DNA from: DASQHL01 sp963843685
Lineage (GTDB): Bacteria > Chloroflexota > Dehalococcoidia > DSTF01 > JACRBR01
Length of the DNA stretch: 64,000 nucleotides
Direction: 5' to 3'
Assembly (NCBI GenBank): GCA_963843685.1
Contig: CAWJLO010000012.1
Span: forward strand, 1-64,000
Position numbers and translations under genes: made by a program. Of the stretch, positions 43,936 to 53,972 are shown piece after piece. The notes under the pieces are model-generated. The model was given only the letters and a program-made list of their open reading frames with translations. It was not told the origin of the DNA and made no database searches. Each line of letters begins with the position of its first letter. Position 1 is the first letter of the stretch.

Positions 43936-44676
43936 ATGTGCGGGCGATTTACGTTGACGCGGCGGGATTTCGACAAGATGGCGCGGGAGGTGGACGCGGA
44001 GGTGCGGCCGGAGGATGCGGCGTTGTACCGGCCGCGGTACAACATCGCGCCGACGGACGCGCACTGGATCGTGCGGGAGAAGCGGGAGCGTCGGGAGCTG
44101 CTGCCGGCGAAGTGGGGGCTGGTGAACTCGTGGGCGAAGGACGCGAAGGGGGCGGCGCGGCAGATCAACGCGCGGTCGGAGAGCGCGTTGAAGCGGCCGG
44201 CGTTCCGGGACGCGTTCGTCGAGCGGCGGTGCGTGGTGCCGGCGGACGGGTTCTTCGAGTGGATGGGGGCGAAGGAGTCGCGGCGGCCGATCTGGTTTCA
44301 CGCGCCGGACGGGGGGCTGCTGCTGTTCGCGGGGCTGTACGAGTCGTGGTTGAACCCCGAGACGACGGAGTGGATGCGGAGCTTCACGATCCTGACGACG
44401 GAGGCGAACGACGTGGTGGCGCCGGTGCACGACCGGATGCCGGTGATCGTGCCGAGGGAGCAGATCGAGGAGTGGATCTTCGTGCCGGCGGAGGGTCGGG
44501 AGGCGCACGCGGAGGGGTTGCGGCGGCTGCTCGTGCCGGCGGCGGGCGGGGTGCTGGTGGCGACGGAGGTGTCGCGTCGGGTGAACTCTGTGGCGAACGA
44601 CGATGCGGGGTGTTTGGAGCCGGCGAATGACGTGCGAGGCGGCGGAGTCGCCGCGGCTGTTGTGAGGGTGGGGTGA
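43936..44676 (+). CDS. yedK: SOS response-associated peptidase / HMCES-like abasic-site protein
   Basis: 246 aa. MCGRFTL puts the catalytic Cys2 at the N-terminus after Met removal; it forms a thiazolidine crosslink with abasic sites in single-stranded DNA. Also present: RPRYNIAPT, WGLVNSWAKD, QINARSESAL, RRCVVPADGFFEW and VAPVHDRMPVIV (the active-site His). Length and motif order are standard. Its stop overlaps the next gene's GTG start (GTGA). No LexA-type box was looked for systematically. Confidence 0.95.
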   Translation: MCGRFTLTRRDFDKMAREVDAEVRPEDAALYRPRYNIAPTDAHWIVREKRERRELLPAKWGLVNSWAKDAKGAARQINARSESALKRPAFRDAFVERRCVVPADGFFEWMGAKESRRPIWFHAPDGGLLLFAGLYESWLNPETTEWMRSFTILTTEANDVVAPVHDRMPVIVPREQIEEWIFVPAEGREAHAEGLRRLLVPAAGGVLVATEVSRRVNSVANDDAGCLEPANDVRGGGVAAAVVRVG

Positions 44677-45248
44677 TCGTTCGTGGTTGGCGAGCGCTGG
44701 GGTGCGTCGTTGTTACGATGGCCTCGCTCGGTATGGCGTGCGGTAGCTCCACGAAACCCGAGGCTGCCTCGACTCCCGCTCAGTGCCCGACTGCGGTGGC
44801 GGTCAGCACAAGTACGCCGGACATTGATATCGTCGGGCAGTTCTCCGCGGAGTGCGTGCGCGGACTGGTTGGCTTTCAATTTCAGTTGCCGACTCTTCCC
44901 GGGTATCTCGCGCCCGTGTACCAGTGGAGCATTCAGGATCCAAGCCTGCTTCTCGTGCAGTACAACCCAGAAAAGTCAGGCGCCATGACATTCCACCTTC
45001 AGATCGTGGGACCCACTGGGGTGGTGGGCTTTCCGGGAACTGACGCGGCGACATCACCAAACGGGCATGATGTGGCGCTCGGTGACGCGCCGAGCCTCGG
45101 CGGCTTCACGGGTTCGTGGGAAGACGGCGACGTGACGTACATGCTGTCCGCACTCGGCGCTGAGGACAGCCCATCAGTCAGGCGACTGATCCTGGCGGTG
45201 GCTGACTCGGTGTTGGATGGCGGTGAAGTGCGAAGCGGAGGCGATTGA
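44673..45248 (+). CDS. Hypothetical lipoprotein
   Basis: 191 aa. Signal MIVRGWRALGCVVVTMASLG and MACGSS, a lipobox (SLGMAC). The mature part begins with Thr/Ser-rich linker (CPTAVAVSTSTPDIDIVGQF) and is then beta-rich (FQFQLPTLPGYLAPVYQWSI). Not recognised. Start GTG overlaps the YedK stop, so they are probably co-transcribed. A strong hairpin follows at 45253. Confidence 0.75.
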   Translation: MIVRGWRALGCVVVTMASLGMACGSSTKPEAASTPAQCPTAVAVSTSTPDIDIVGQFSAECVRGLVGFQFQLPTLPGYLAPVYQWSIQDPSLLLVQYNPEKSGAMTFHLQIVGPTGVVGFPGTDAATSPNGHDVALGDAPSLGGFTGSWEDGDVTYMLSALGAEDSPSVRRLILAVADSVLDGGEVRSGGD

Positions 45249-45252
45249 GGGA

Positions 45253-45274
45253 GGGCGGCCACGCGGGGCCGCCC
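45253..45274. terminator. Bidirectional terminator hairpin
   Basis: GGGCGGCC (45253-45260) and GGCCGCCC (45267-45274), eight perfect pairs, loop ACGCGG, between the lipoprotein gene and the convergent cyclase (stop 45318). Confidence 0.6.
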
Positions 45275-45317
45275 CTACGGCGCGACGTTCGTCACCCGGC
45301 CGTGCATGTCCCATCGA

Positions 45318-46221
45318 TCACAGCAGGGCGATGGGGTTTACGGGGGAGCCGGTGCCGCCGACCCAGGCGAGGGGGGCGACGGTGAGCATGAACTCGTAGC
45401 GGCCTTCCTCGGCGCAGGCGCGGGCGAGCGGTTCGACGAGGGCGTTGTCGACGAGGGCGACGCCGAAGACGGGGAGGGCGGGGTGGACGGAGAGCGGGAA
45501 GCCGTACTCGTCGGGCTGGGCGTCCATGAGGTCCCAGACGAGGACGGAGACGTCGTGCTCGCGGAGGAACGGGAGGCAGGAGGAGTGGAGGCCGGGGCTG
45601 GGCGGGCGGTAGCCGCTCCAGTCGGGGTGGGCTGACTGCCAGGCCTCGCGGCCGCTGTGGACGACGACGGCGTCGCCGGGCTCGATCTTCACGCCCTGCG
45701 ATTCGGCGACGGCGTCCAACTCCCAGCCGTGGACGGGGCGCTCGAGCGTGACGGAGGGCTCGCCGCGGAACTTCGGGACGTCGAGGAGGACGCCGCGGGT
45801 GGTGATGCCGTCGCGCCACTTATCGATGCTGCCGAAGCGGGCGCCCTCGGTGGTGATCTCCTTCTTCGGATCGCGGCCGTTCCACATGCCGTCGGCGGGC
45901 CAGACGTGGCAGAGGGCGTCGACGTGGGTGGTGAGGTAGCCGTGGTAGGTGATGCCGTAGAAGTCGACGCAGCCGCCGTCGAAGATGCGCATGAAGTGCT
46001 GGGCGGGGACGGGGTTGTTGCGGCCGGGCATGGTGGGGACGTCGCGGCTGAGGGAGACGGCGCGGCCGGTCTTGACGAGCGAGGCGGCGTGGAGGCGCTT
46101 CTGCGGCGTGATGAGGTTGATGGCGCCGAGCTGGTCGTCGGGGCCCCAGCGGCCCCAGTTTCGCTTCTCGCTGGAGGTAGGCAAGGATCTCGTCTCGCGT
46201 GGGGACGTGCTGGTCGGGCAT
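45318..46221 (-). CDS. Cyclase-family protein (kynurenine formamidase-like fold; one frameshift)
   Basis: Starts ATG 46221 MPDQHVPTRDEILAYLQ, then after a frame change at ~46165 EKRNWGRWGPDDQLGAINLI. The metal site YLTTHVDALCHVW matches the HxGTHxD...H motif of the PF04199 cyclase family (Thr in place of Gly). VVHSGREAW and FGVALVDNAL follow. These are Zn/Mn hydrolases such as kynurenine formamidase. The frame jump lies in a GCGAGAAGCGAAA tract; a one-base difference rejoins it. About 300 aa joined. Its upstream region faces the crotonase gene at 46336. Confidence 0.82.
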
Positions 46222-46335
46222 CGTGCGTCTCCTTCGTCGTCAGAGGTCTGGCGGCATGATGACGAATGACAGGGCGAGGGGGAACCGGGGGGTGCGGCAC
46301 TGTCGCGGAAGCGGTGGCCGGCGTACGCTGCGCGC

Positions 46336-47088
46336 ATGGCAGTGCGATACGAGAAGCGCGGGACGACGCGGGTCCTGACGATCGACCGGCCGGAGCGGCG
46401 GAACGCTGTGGACCGGGCGACGGCGGAGGCGCTGCGGGGGCATTACTACGAGTTCGTCGCGGACGAGGATGCTCGCGTGCTGGTGGTGACGGGGGCGGGC
46501 GGGCAGGCGTTCTGCGCGGGGGCTGACCTGAAGGCGATGGACAGCCCGGTGATGGCGCCGGAGGGCCCGATGGGGTTCACACGGCTGCTCTCGCCGAAGC
46601 CGACGATCGCGGCGATCGAGGGGTGGTGCGTGGCGGGCGGGCTGGAGATCGCGTGCTGGTGCGACATCCGGATCGCGAACGAGGGCGCACACCTGGGGTG
46701 CCTGGAGCGGCGGTGGGGCGTGCCGCTGATCGACGGCGGGACGCAGCGTCTGACGCACATCATCGGACTGGGGCGGGCGCTGGACATGATCCTCAGCGGG
46801 CGGATCGTCGAGGCGCGCGAGGCGCTGGACATGGGGCTGGTGAGCCGCGTCGTGCCGGACGGAACGGCGCTGGACGCGGCGCTGGCGCTGGCGAGCGAGA
46901 TCGCGGCGTATCCGTGGGCGTGCGTGCTGGCCGACCGGCAGGCGGCGTACGAGGGGCTGGGCAAGCCGCTCGACGAGGGGTTGAAGATCGAGTTGGCGCT
47001 GGGACGGGCCGTGATCGGGGAGGCGCAGCAGGGGGCGGCGCGATTCGCGGGGGGCGAGGGGCGGCACGCGGGCGGGGCGCCTCGGTAG
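46336..47088 (+). CDS. Enoyl-CoA hydratase/isomerase (crotonase) family
   Basis: 250 aa. Oxyanion-hole segments AFCAGADLKAMD and EGWCVAGGLEIACWCD; a Glu in HLGCLERRWGVPLIDGG at the catalytic-Glu position of the first conserved pair, with no second. It acts on CoA thioesters by hydration, isomerisation or hydrolysis. It converges on the next crotonase with only six bases between stops. It is divergent from the cyclase gene. Confidence 0.92.
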   Translation: MAVRYEKRGTTRVLTIDRPERRNAVDRATAEALRGHYYEFVADEDARVLVVTGAGGQAFCAGADLKAMDSPVMAPEGPMGFTRLLSPKPTIAAIEGWCVAGGLEIACWCDIRIANEGAHLGCLERRWGVPLIDGGTQRLTHIIGLGRALDMILSGRIVEAREALDMGLVSRVVPDGTALDAALALASEIAAYPWACVLADRQAAYEGLGKPLDEGLKIELALGRAVIGEAQQGAARFAGGEGRHAGGAPR

Positions 47089-47094
47089 GGGCGA

Positions 47095-47859
47095 TCAGGG
47101 CTTCCTGTCGGAAGCCTCGCGACGCTGGCGCAGCATGTAGCCGAGGAGCATCTGCTCGGGCTCGGCGGGGGAGCCGGCGGCGGGGACCATGAGCTGCGCG
47201 AGGGCGTTCGTCGTGGTCTTCGTCATCGATAGCGATGCGGGATCTTTCGAGAGCAGCTTCTCGGCGAGCTTGCGGGCCTCGGGGACGACATCGGCGTCGG
47301 GGTAGACCCGGTTGACGAAGCCCCAGCTCAGCGCCTCCTGCGCAGAGAAGCGATCGCAGGTCATCACGAGCTCCTTCGTACGGGCGGGGCCGAGCTCGCG
47401 CATGAGGCGGGGGAGGGCGCCCCACGTGAGCGGCAGCTCGACATCGACCTCCGGGATCGAGAACCAGGCGGACTCCGCGGCGATGCGGAGGTCGAGGGTG
47501 GTGGCGAGCACGACGCCGCCACCGATGGCGAGGCCGTTGATGGCGCCGATGGTGACCTGCTCGAGCGATTCGAGCATGGTGCAGGTGCGGTTGCCGACGC
47601 TGACGCGCCGCATGCGGTCGACGTCGTTGGCGGGGGGACCGGCGCGGCGGCTGCCGAGCTGGGCTCCGGAGGAGAAGGCGCGGCCGGCGCCGGTCATGAT
47701 GACGACGCGCGTCTGCACGTCGTCCTGGAGCGCGCGGCAGACCTGCTGGAGCTCGTCGTGCATATCGACGTTGATGGCGTTGAGCTTTTCGGGGCGGTTG
47801 AGCGTGATGGTCGCCAGGCCGGGGAGTGCGGCGTCCTTCTCGAAGAGCACGGTCTCCAT
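47095..47859 (-). CDS. Enoyl-CoA hydratase/isomerase (crotonase) family
   Basis: 254 aa. METVLFEKDAALPGLATITL, then NRPEKLNAINVDMHDELQQV; oxyanion segments AFSSGAQLGSR and INGLAIGGGVVLATTLDL; ISIPEVDVELPLTWGALPRL carries acidic residues near the expected site. It differs enough from the neighbouring crotonase not to be a recent duplicate. It is followed downstream by the CaiB gene on the same strand. Role: CoA-ester chemistry, substrate unknown. Confidence 0.92.
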   Translation of the reverse strand: METVLFEKDAALPGLATITLNRPEKLNAINVDMHDELQQVCRALQDDVQTRVVIMTGAGRAFSSGAQLGSRRAGPPANDVDRMRRVSVGNRTCTMLESLEQVTIGAINGLAIGGGVVLATTLDLRIAAESAWFSIPEVDVELPLTWGALPRLMRELGPARTKELVMTCDRFSAQEALSWGFVNRVYPDADVVPEARKLAEKLLSKDPASLSMTKTTTNALAQLMVPAAGSPAEPEQMLLGYMLRQRREASDRKP

Positions 47860-47944
47860 GTATGGCTCCGATCGCGTTATGGGATGAGCGTGCGGCCACT
47901 GTAGCGCTCACGCCGCGAGCGATCGAGACGCCTCCGAGACGAGG

Positions 47945-49323
47945 TCAGAGCCAGACCGGTTCGCCCTGACCAAGCGGGGTCGTGGGGATGGCCCAGTGCG
48001 GGTCGGTTTCGCGACATGCGGAGGGCGGGGCGGAGGTGCTTCATGCGGCCGAAGCCGGTGTCGTGTTCCTCGATGCATTCGGCGAGATCGCCGGTGCCGG
48101 TGGCGGCGGCGGGATCGAGATCCTGGCCGAGACTCTGGTACCACATGCTGGTGCGGGCCAGCGAGACCTGGACGAGCCACGAGCCGCCCTCGGTAGCGCG
48201 GCGGCGGAGGGCGATGATGGCGCCGAGGGCGGCGAAGTAGCCGGTGGTGTAGTCGTTCATGGCGGCGGGCGCGAGGACGGGACGGCCGCTGCCGCCCTGG
48301 GTGACAGTGACGCCGGTGGTGGCCTGGGCGAGCTGCTCCCAGCCGGGGCGATTTTGCCACGGCCCGTCGTGGCCAAAGGCGTTCTCCGAGACGTAGATGA
48401 TGCCGGGGTTCAGTTCGGCGAGCTGCTGGGGGCCGAAGCCGCGGCGGTCGAGCGAACCGCGCTGGTAGCCCTGCGAGAAGACGTCGGCGCGGCGCGCGAG
48501 GTCGCGGAGGGTAGCGGCATCGGCGGCGACGTTGAGGTCAAGGTACGCCTGGCGCTTGCCGTGGCCGGTGTCCATCTCGAAGTGCTGGTACGTCGGGAGG
48601 CGGGGCGAGGCGACGTGCAGGACATCGGCGCCGTGCTCGGCGAGCGTGCGGGCGCAGGTGGGACCGGCGAGGACGCGGGTGAGGTCGAGCACGCGGACGC
48701 CGCTCAGCGGGCGCTCGCCTTCGCCGAGTGGGCGCGGCGGGGCGTCGCCGATGCGGGTGATCTCGATGACGGGTTTCGTGGCGAGCAGTTTGCCCTGCGG
48801 ATGGATCGGACCACTCGTCCTGCGTGCGGCAGACAGCGGCGCAGAGTCCGCCGGCGGCGAGGACGTCCTCGAGTTCGAAGGCGTCCCAGGTGCGCGTGGC
48901 GGCCGCGACTGCTGTCGCATCGGCGGACTCTTCGAGGCCGAGCGTGCGGAGGATGCCGATGGTGTGGTCGAAGCTGCCGTGGAGGTGGATGAAGCGGCCG
49001 CCGTCGCACTCGAAGATGCCGGTGACGACGGGGAGCTTGCGCTCGAGGGCGGGCGAGGCGCCGTCGACGGTGAGATATGCGTAGCTGCGGAGTGAGGCGG
49101 CGGCGTGACGGACGTCGACGGTCAGCGACTGCGCGCGGCCGCTGCGCTGACGCCAGATGCGGGCGGCCTCCTGGCCGACGAGGGCGATGGCGGTAGCCGC
49201 GCCCTCGCCGAGATGGAACGGGGTGGGCAGGACGGGATCGTCGCCGGTGACGGTGACATCGGTATCGGGAGCGAGCTCTACGCCGGCGAGGGCGGCGGCG
49301 CGTTCGATGGCGGTTCGTTGCAT
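47945..49323 (-). CDS. CaiB/BaiF-type CoA-transferase (two frameshifts)
   Basis: Family III CoA transferase. First part (MQRTAIERAAALAGVELAPD ... WDAFELEDVLAAGGLCAAVC) up to ~48810; then in the next frame PQGKLLATKPVIEITRIGDA, PLSGVRVLDLTRVLAGPTCA, HGADVLHVASPRLPTY (the domain with the catalytic Asp region), LVQVSLARTSMW; then after a second change at ~47990 ETDPHWAIPTTPLGQGEPVW to the stop at 47945. The N-terminal part before SGVRVLDLTRVLAGP is longer than usual, as in double-domain members. It likely moves CoA between acyl acids; neighbours are crotonases. Confidence 0.82.
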
Positions 49324-49468
49324 CGGGCGATCCTGCGCGCTGGACGGATGCGCGTCGCGTCAGGATAACGCCCGAGCACCGATGGCGTGACGGGAGGACT
49401 CTGGGGTAAGCTCGAATCCGCCGACGCTACGGCGCGAAACGGACAAGCAACGTCGCGCAGGAGGTCTC

Positions 49469-50404
49469 ATGCCGCTCGATCCACAGGTCAAGGCGCTCCT
49501 CGATCAGATGGCTGTGGCGCCGGGACTGGAGACGATGGTCCCGGCGGTGGCGCGCGAGATGTACGCCGCGATGTCGGCGATGACGTCGACGGGGCCGGAG
49601 TTGCCGCGCGTCGAGGACCGGACGATCGCGGGGCCGAACGGCGAGATCCCGGTGCGGATCTATACGCCGGAGGGAGCGGGGCCGCATCCAGTCACCGTGT
49701 TCTTCCACGGCGGCGGCTGGGTGATCGGCAGCATCGCGACGCACGACCCGATGTGCCGCCAACTGGCGCAGGGATCGTCATCGGTCGTCGTTTCGGTGGA
49801 GTACCGCCTGGCGCCGGAGCACAAGTTCCCGACGGCTACGGAGGACTGCTACGCGGCGGTGAAGTGGGTGGCCGAGCACGCGGGGGAGATCGGCGCGAAC
49901 GCGGGCCACATGGCGGTGGCTGGTGACAGCGCCGGCGGGAACCTGGCGGCGGCGCTGTGCCTGATGGCGCGCGACCGCGGGGGACCGGCGATCGCGCACC
50001 AGACGCTGATCTGCCCGGTAACGAACTACTCGTTCGACACGGCGTCGTATCTCGACAACGGGGTGGGGTACTTCCTCTCGATGGAGGGGATGCGGTGGTT
50101 CTGGGGGCATTACCTGCGAGATGAGAACGACGGACGCAACCCATACGCGTCGCCGATGGCGGCGGAGAGCGTGCGGGGGCTGCCTCCGGCGCTGGTGATC
50201 ACCGCGGAGTTCGACCCGCTGCGCGACGAAGGGGCGGCGTACGCGAAGCGCCTGGAGAGCGACGGCGTGGCGGTGACGTACCACTGCTACGACGGCATGA
50301 TCCACGACTTCCCGACGATGACGAACCTGCTGGAGGCGGGACGGGCGGCTGTGGCGGAGGTGTGCGCTGCGCATCGGGCGGCCTTCGACAGCGTCCCGGC
50401 CTAA
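49469..50404 (+). CDS. HSL-family esterase/lipase
   Basis: 311 aa. HGGGWVIGS oxyanion motif (about residue 79), GDSAGGNLAAAL nucleophile elbow, EFDPLRDEG (Asp) and MIHDFPTM (His) complete the catalytic triad of the hormone-sensitive lipase (bacterial GDSAG) family. No signal peptide, so cytoplasmic. It hydrolyses short-chain esters. Divergent from the CaiB gene, with 145 bases between starts; convergent with the kinase-like gene. Confidence 0.93.
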   Translation: MPLDPQVKALLDQMAVAPGLETMVPAVAREMYAAMSAMTSTGPELPRVEDRTIAGPNGEIPVRIYTPEGAGPHPVTVFFHGGGWVIGSIATHDPMCRQLAQGSSSVVVSVEYRLAPEHKFPTATEDCYAAVKWVAEHAGEIGANAGHMAVAGDSAGGNLAAALCLMARDRGGPAIAHQTLICPVTNYSFDTASYLDNGVGYFLSMEGMRWFWGHYLRDENDGRNPYASPMAAESVRGLPPALVITAEFDPLRDEGAAYAKRLESDGVAVTYHCYDGMIHDFPTMTNLLEAGRAAVAEVCAAHRAAFDSVPA

Positions 50405-50426
50405 GGCCATCCTGGCCCGGGACTGA

Positions 50427-51323
50427 CTAGCGGGTGATCTCAGCGCCCACGCGCTTCAGGGAATCCACGCACCACGCGTAGAGATTGGGATCGTCATCGC
50501 GATAGGGCGAGAAGCGGATGGCGTACCACGCACGGTAGGTGGTGATGGCGTCGAGTATTCCAACTCCGACGCGCTTGACGAGGCGCGCCGTCACGAGAGT
50601 CGTATCGGACGGTGTGTAGCCGGGACGCGCAACCTCCAGGAAGATGACGGCACTGGCGAGATCCATCCACGGATCGCCGATCACGGTGAGCGGGCCGAAG
50701 TCGATGACGCCGGCGACCCGCAGGTCATCGGAGATCAGCACGTTGCCGGGGAAGTAGTCGCCGTGGACGAGGGATCTGACAACGGGAGGATAGGCGACGA
50801 TGCGCGTCGTGAGCGCGTCGACGAGAACGTCGAGCGCGGGCACGTCGGTGCGTAGCCAGGGCGATTCCTGGAGCGAGCGCCGCATTCGGGCGAGGAGGTA
50901 TTCGTTCCAGGTGTCGGCGCGGATCGAGTCGTCGTCGCGGAGGAACTCGCCGTACTCTTCGCGCACCACTGGCAGGGCGGCGATCTCGAACGCGGCGTCG
51001 GTGTAGGAGGCGAGGGCTGTCGCACGCTCATCGCCGGCGAGATGCGGCATGAGTTCGTGCAAGGGGCGGCCGTCGATAAGACGATCAACGCTGTAGGCGA
51101 CGCCGTGCTCCTCGCCCTGTTGCAGGATCTCCGGCAGCGCGAACGAGACGCCGGCACGAGCGATCGCGCGATAGAACGCGGCGATATCGGCAGCGCCGTG
51201 CGGTTCGTGGTGATAGACGCGGAGCGCGCGACCGCCGCTGAGTTCGTAGACGGTCGCCTCGCCACCGTGTCCGATGCGTCGGATGACGTCGGCGCGGAAG
51301 CTGTCGGGAATCCGATCTTCCAC
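50427..51323 (-). CDS. Aminoglycoside-phosphotransferase-family kinase
   Basis: 298 aa from GTG 51323. RRIGHGGEATVYELSGGRAL glycine-rich loop, LVHGDYFPGNVLISDD (HxDxxxxN) and VIDFGPLTVIGDPWMDLASA (metal loop). It differs from the kinase-like gene at 9180 and is not a close copy. Substrate unknown; many family members phosphorylate choline, homoserine or sugars. The frame is open upstream of the GTG, so a longer form is possible. Confidence 0.88.
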   Translation of the reverse strand: MEDRIPDSFRADVIRRIGHGGEATVYELSGGRALRVYHHEPHGAADIAAFYRAIARAGVSFALPEILQQGEEHGVAYSVDRLIDGRPLHELMPHLAGDERATALASYTDAAFEIAALPVVREEYGEFLRDDDSIRADTWNEYLLARMRRSLQESPWLRTDVPALDVLVDALTTRIVAYPPVVRSLVHGDYFPGNVLISDDLRVAGVIDFGPLTVIGDPWMDLASAVIFLEVARPGYTPSDTTLVTARLVKRVGVGILDAITTYRAWYAIRFSPYRDDDPNLYAWCVDSLKRVGAEITR

Positions 51324-51515
51324 ACGACCCTCGCTGTTCTTCCGACGGCGCTGCCGGCGCGGCAATCGCCCCGTGGCGAATCCTACCCTGATGCGGCGTC
51401 CCGGTATTGAGCTGGAGGCGAGAGGCAAACGGACGCGACTGTCGATTCCGTCAAGTTGCCGCAGGGCGCCGACGGAAGCGGAGGCGACGAGACGTGGCGC
51501 GTGTGACAATGGGGC

Positions 51516-52952
51516 GTGACTGACGAGCAAGCCGTATCGCCGATAGACCCCGGGCTTTCGCAGTGGATCGATGACGAGCGGCAGCGCACGGGCGTGCCGG
51601 GCGCGGCGGTGCTGCTGTTCGGGCGCGACGGGCCGCTGGGCGGAGCCGCGCTCGGGCACGCGGACGTCGCGCGGGGCGAGGCCGTGACAACGAGCACGCT
51701 GTTCCGCGCGGCGTCGATCTCGAAGCTGTTTACGACGCTGCTGGTGCTGCAAGAGATCGACGAGGGGAGATTCGCGCTCGACGAGCCGGTGAACCGGTAT
51801 GCCACGGGGCGTTTCGTGCTGCGAGATCGACGCGGGGAGCGTGCGGATGACGTGACGGTGCGGCACCTGCTGTCGCATTCGGCCGGACTGCCGGTGTCGT
51901 GGCGGGGGACGGAGTTCGGCAACATCGTCATGCGCCACCTGCTCGCGGGCGGGCGCATTCCGCGCACGCTTGCGGACGTGGTCGCCGGGCAGCGGACGGT
52001 GCGGCCGCCGGGCGAGCGCGTGGTGTACGAGAACGGCGGGATGGGGCTGCTCGGATACATCATGGCGCAGCGGCACGGGGTGAGTTTCGGCGAGCTGGCG
52101 CGGGCGCGGCTGTTCGAGCCGCTAGGGATGGGGGCGTCTTCGTTCGTCGAGGACGTCACCGGCATGCGGGTGGCCACGCCGTACGGCGGCATGACGGCGC
52201 TGACGGCGGGAACCAAGCCGGCGCCGGTCACGCGGTACGTGGGGGCGCCGTCCGGGTCGCTGGTGACGAGTGCGATCGAGCTGGCGTCGTTTGGCTCGAT
52301 GGTGCTGCGGGGGGGCGAGTGGGGCGGCCGGCGGCTGGCCCCGGGGCCTCTGCTGGACGAGGCGATGACGATCCAGGCGAAAAATCATTCCGACCTGGAC
52401 GCCGGGTGGGGGCTGGGCTTTGCCGTCTCGCAGCTCCGGGGAAGGCGCCTGGCGGCGCACAACGGGGAACTGCCGGGGGTGGCGACCCGGCTGGCGCTGC
52501 TGCCGGACGACGGCGTGGGGATCGTGGTGCTGGCAAACGGCGGGAACATCGAGTTCGCGGAGGCGGCGGCGGGCCGGGCACTCGAAGCTGCGCTCGGGTT
52601 GGAGGCTGAAGCGCGGCCGGGAGCGCCGCTCGGGATACCCCCGGGGGGTGAATCTGAGTGGGCATCATTCACGGAAAGGGTGATTGGCCGCTATCGGGCG
52701 GTTGACGCGGCGCCGCCGGGCTTCTTGACAGTTTCGACAAACTTATTGCGCCATCCCATGATTTCCAGGCTTGACGGTGCGATAATTGCCTTCGATGGCG
52801 CGGGCGGGCGCGTCATCCTCTCTCCCGATGGAGTGGTCGGCCGATACCGCGCGGAGCATGCCGCGGGGAACGGCTGTCGCGCCGTCATCGAGGAGAGAGA
52901 GGGGCGGATCCACCTCTGGCGTCTTGCACTTCACTTCGAGCGGCTGAAATAG
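51516..52952 (+). CDS. Serine beta-lactamase/esterase-like hydrolase
   Basis: 478 aa, class C/EstB fold. SISK in RAASISKLFTTLLVLQ is the SxxK nucleophile, YENGGMGLLGYIMAQ the YxN motif, and HNGELPGVATRLALL the HxG in place of KTG. A C-terminal ~100-residue beta-rich domain follows (from about 375). No signal peptide, so probably a cytoplasmic esterase or peptidase rather than a resistance enzyme. Its start is 192 bases from the divergent kinase gene. Confidence 0.9.
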   Translation: MTDEQAVSPIDPGLSQWIDDERQRTGVPGAAVLLFGRDGPLGGAALGHADVARGEAVTTSTLFRAASISKLFTTLLVLQEIDEGRFALDEPVNRYATGRFVLRDRRGERADDVTVRHLLSHSAGLPVSWRGTEFGNIVMRHLLAGGRIPRTLADVVAGQRTVRPPGERVVYENGGMGLLGYIMAQRHGVSFGELARARLFEPLGMGASSFVEDVTGMRVATPYGGMTALTAGTKPAPVTRYVGAPSGSLVTSAIELASFGSMVLRGGEWGGRRLAPGPLLDEAMTIQAKNHSDLDAGWGLGFAVSQLRGRRLAAHNGELPGVATRLALLPDDGVGIVVLANGGNIEFAEAAAGRALEAALGLEAEARPGAPLGIPPGGESEWASFTERVIGRYRAVDAAPPGFLTVSTNLLRHPMISRLDGAIIAFDGAGGRVILSPDGVVGRYRAEHAAGNGCRAVIEEREGRIHLWRLALHFERLK

Positions 52953-53117
52953 GCGGGGGCCAGTCGGCGTTCGGAAAGGTGGAGCGCGGTGCGATCCGCA
53001 TCGACGACTGAGTCTGGATTGACCGGTCTCGGCGGGCTTCATGAGGATGAGGTCCTCCATCCCCGCACCGGCGCTGCCCGGCATGCACGCCAAACGAAAC
53101 GCCTGGTAAAGGACGAG

Positions 53118-53972
53118 ATGACTGCATCCGCACCGTCCCTGTCGCTGGTAATCCCTACCCGCAACGAAGCGGAGAACGTCGGTCCGTTGCTGGACGGGAT
53201 CTGCGCGGCGATCCCGGGGCGCGACAAGGAGCTGATCTTCGTCGACGATTCGGTCGACGAGACGCCGCTGTTGCTCCAGCGACTGCTGGCGGACGTGGAC
53301 TGCCCGGCGAGCGTAGTGCACCGCCCGCGGTTCGAACGCAGCGGCGGTCTTTCGACGGCGGTCGTCCGCGGCTGCGGTTTCGCCGAAGGCACATGGATCT
53401 GCATCATGGATGCCGACCTGCAGCATCCGGCTTCGGCCGTGCCGATGCTGCTCGAGACGGCGGGGTCCACGGGCGCGGACATCGTGGTGGGGAGCAGACA
53501 CACGGCGAACCAGGACGCGCCGGACGGCTTTGACGGGCCGAGCCGGCGGCTGGTGTCGTCTTCGGCGCGGATCGTGGCGCAGGCGCTGATCCCTTCGGCA
53601 CGGGCGACGACCGATCCGCTCAGCGGATTCTTTCTCTTTCGGCGCAGCGTGATCGCCGGAGTCGACCTGCGGCCGATCGGGTACAAGGTGTTGCTGGAGA
53701 TCCTCGTGCGAGGTCACTGGGAGAAGGTGGTGGACGTGCCGTACGTGTTCCACTCGCGGAACGCGGGGGTGAGCAAGGCGACGCTGCGGCAGGGGATCCA
53801 GTTCGCACGGCATCTGCGACGGCTGTCGATCGCGAGCGAGCCGCGCAAGCGCAAGAGGGCGGAACGGCCCGAGCCCAGCACGATCCCGCCGCATTACTGG
53901 CGACACGCGCCATCAGACGAAGCTCTCAACACACCCACGGAACGCCCGGGAGCGGTGCATGCCGAACGCTAG
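53118..53972 (+). CDS. Family 2 glycosyltransferase (dolichol/polyprenyl-phosphate type)
   Basis: 284 aa from ATG 53118 (MTASAPSLSLVIPTRNEAEN). GT2 features: LIFVDDSVDETPLLL, RGCGFAEGTWICIMDADLQH (DxD), then DPLSGFFLFRRSVI and YKVLLEILVRGHW. This is the polyprenyl-phosphate-mannose/glucose synthase-like group, without C-terminal membrane helices. First gene of the 53-62.7 kb operon; its end overlaps the next start by 14 bases. Confidence 0.92.
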   Translation: MTASAPSLSLVIPTRNEAENVGPLLDGICAAIPGRDKELIFVDDSVDETPLLLQRLLADVDCPASVVHRPRFERSGGLSTAVVRGCGFAEGTWICIMDADLQHPASAVPMLLETAGSTGADIVVGSRHTANQDAPDGFDGPSRRLVSSSARIVAQALIPSARATTDPLSGFFLFRRSVIAGVDLRPIGYKVLLEILVRGHWEKVVDVPYVFHSRNAGVSKATLRQGIQFARHLRRLSIASEPRKRKRAERPEPSTIPPHYWRHAPSDEALNTPTERPGAVHAER

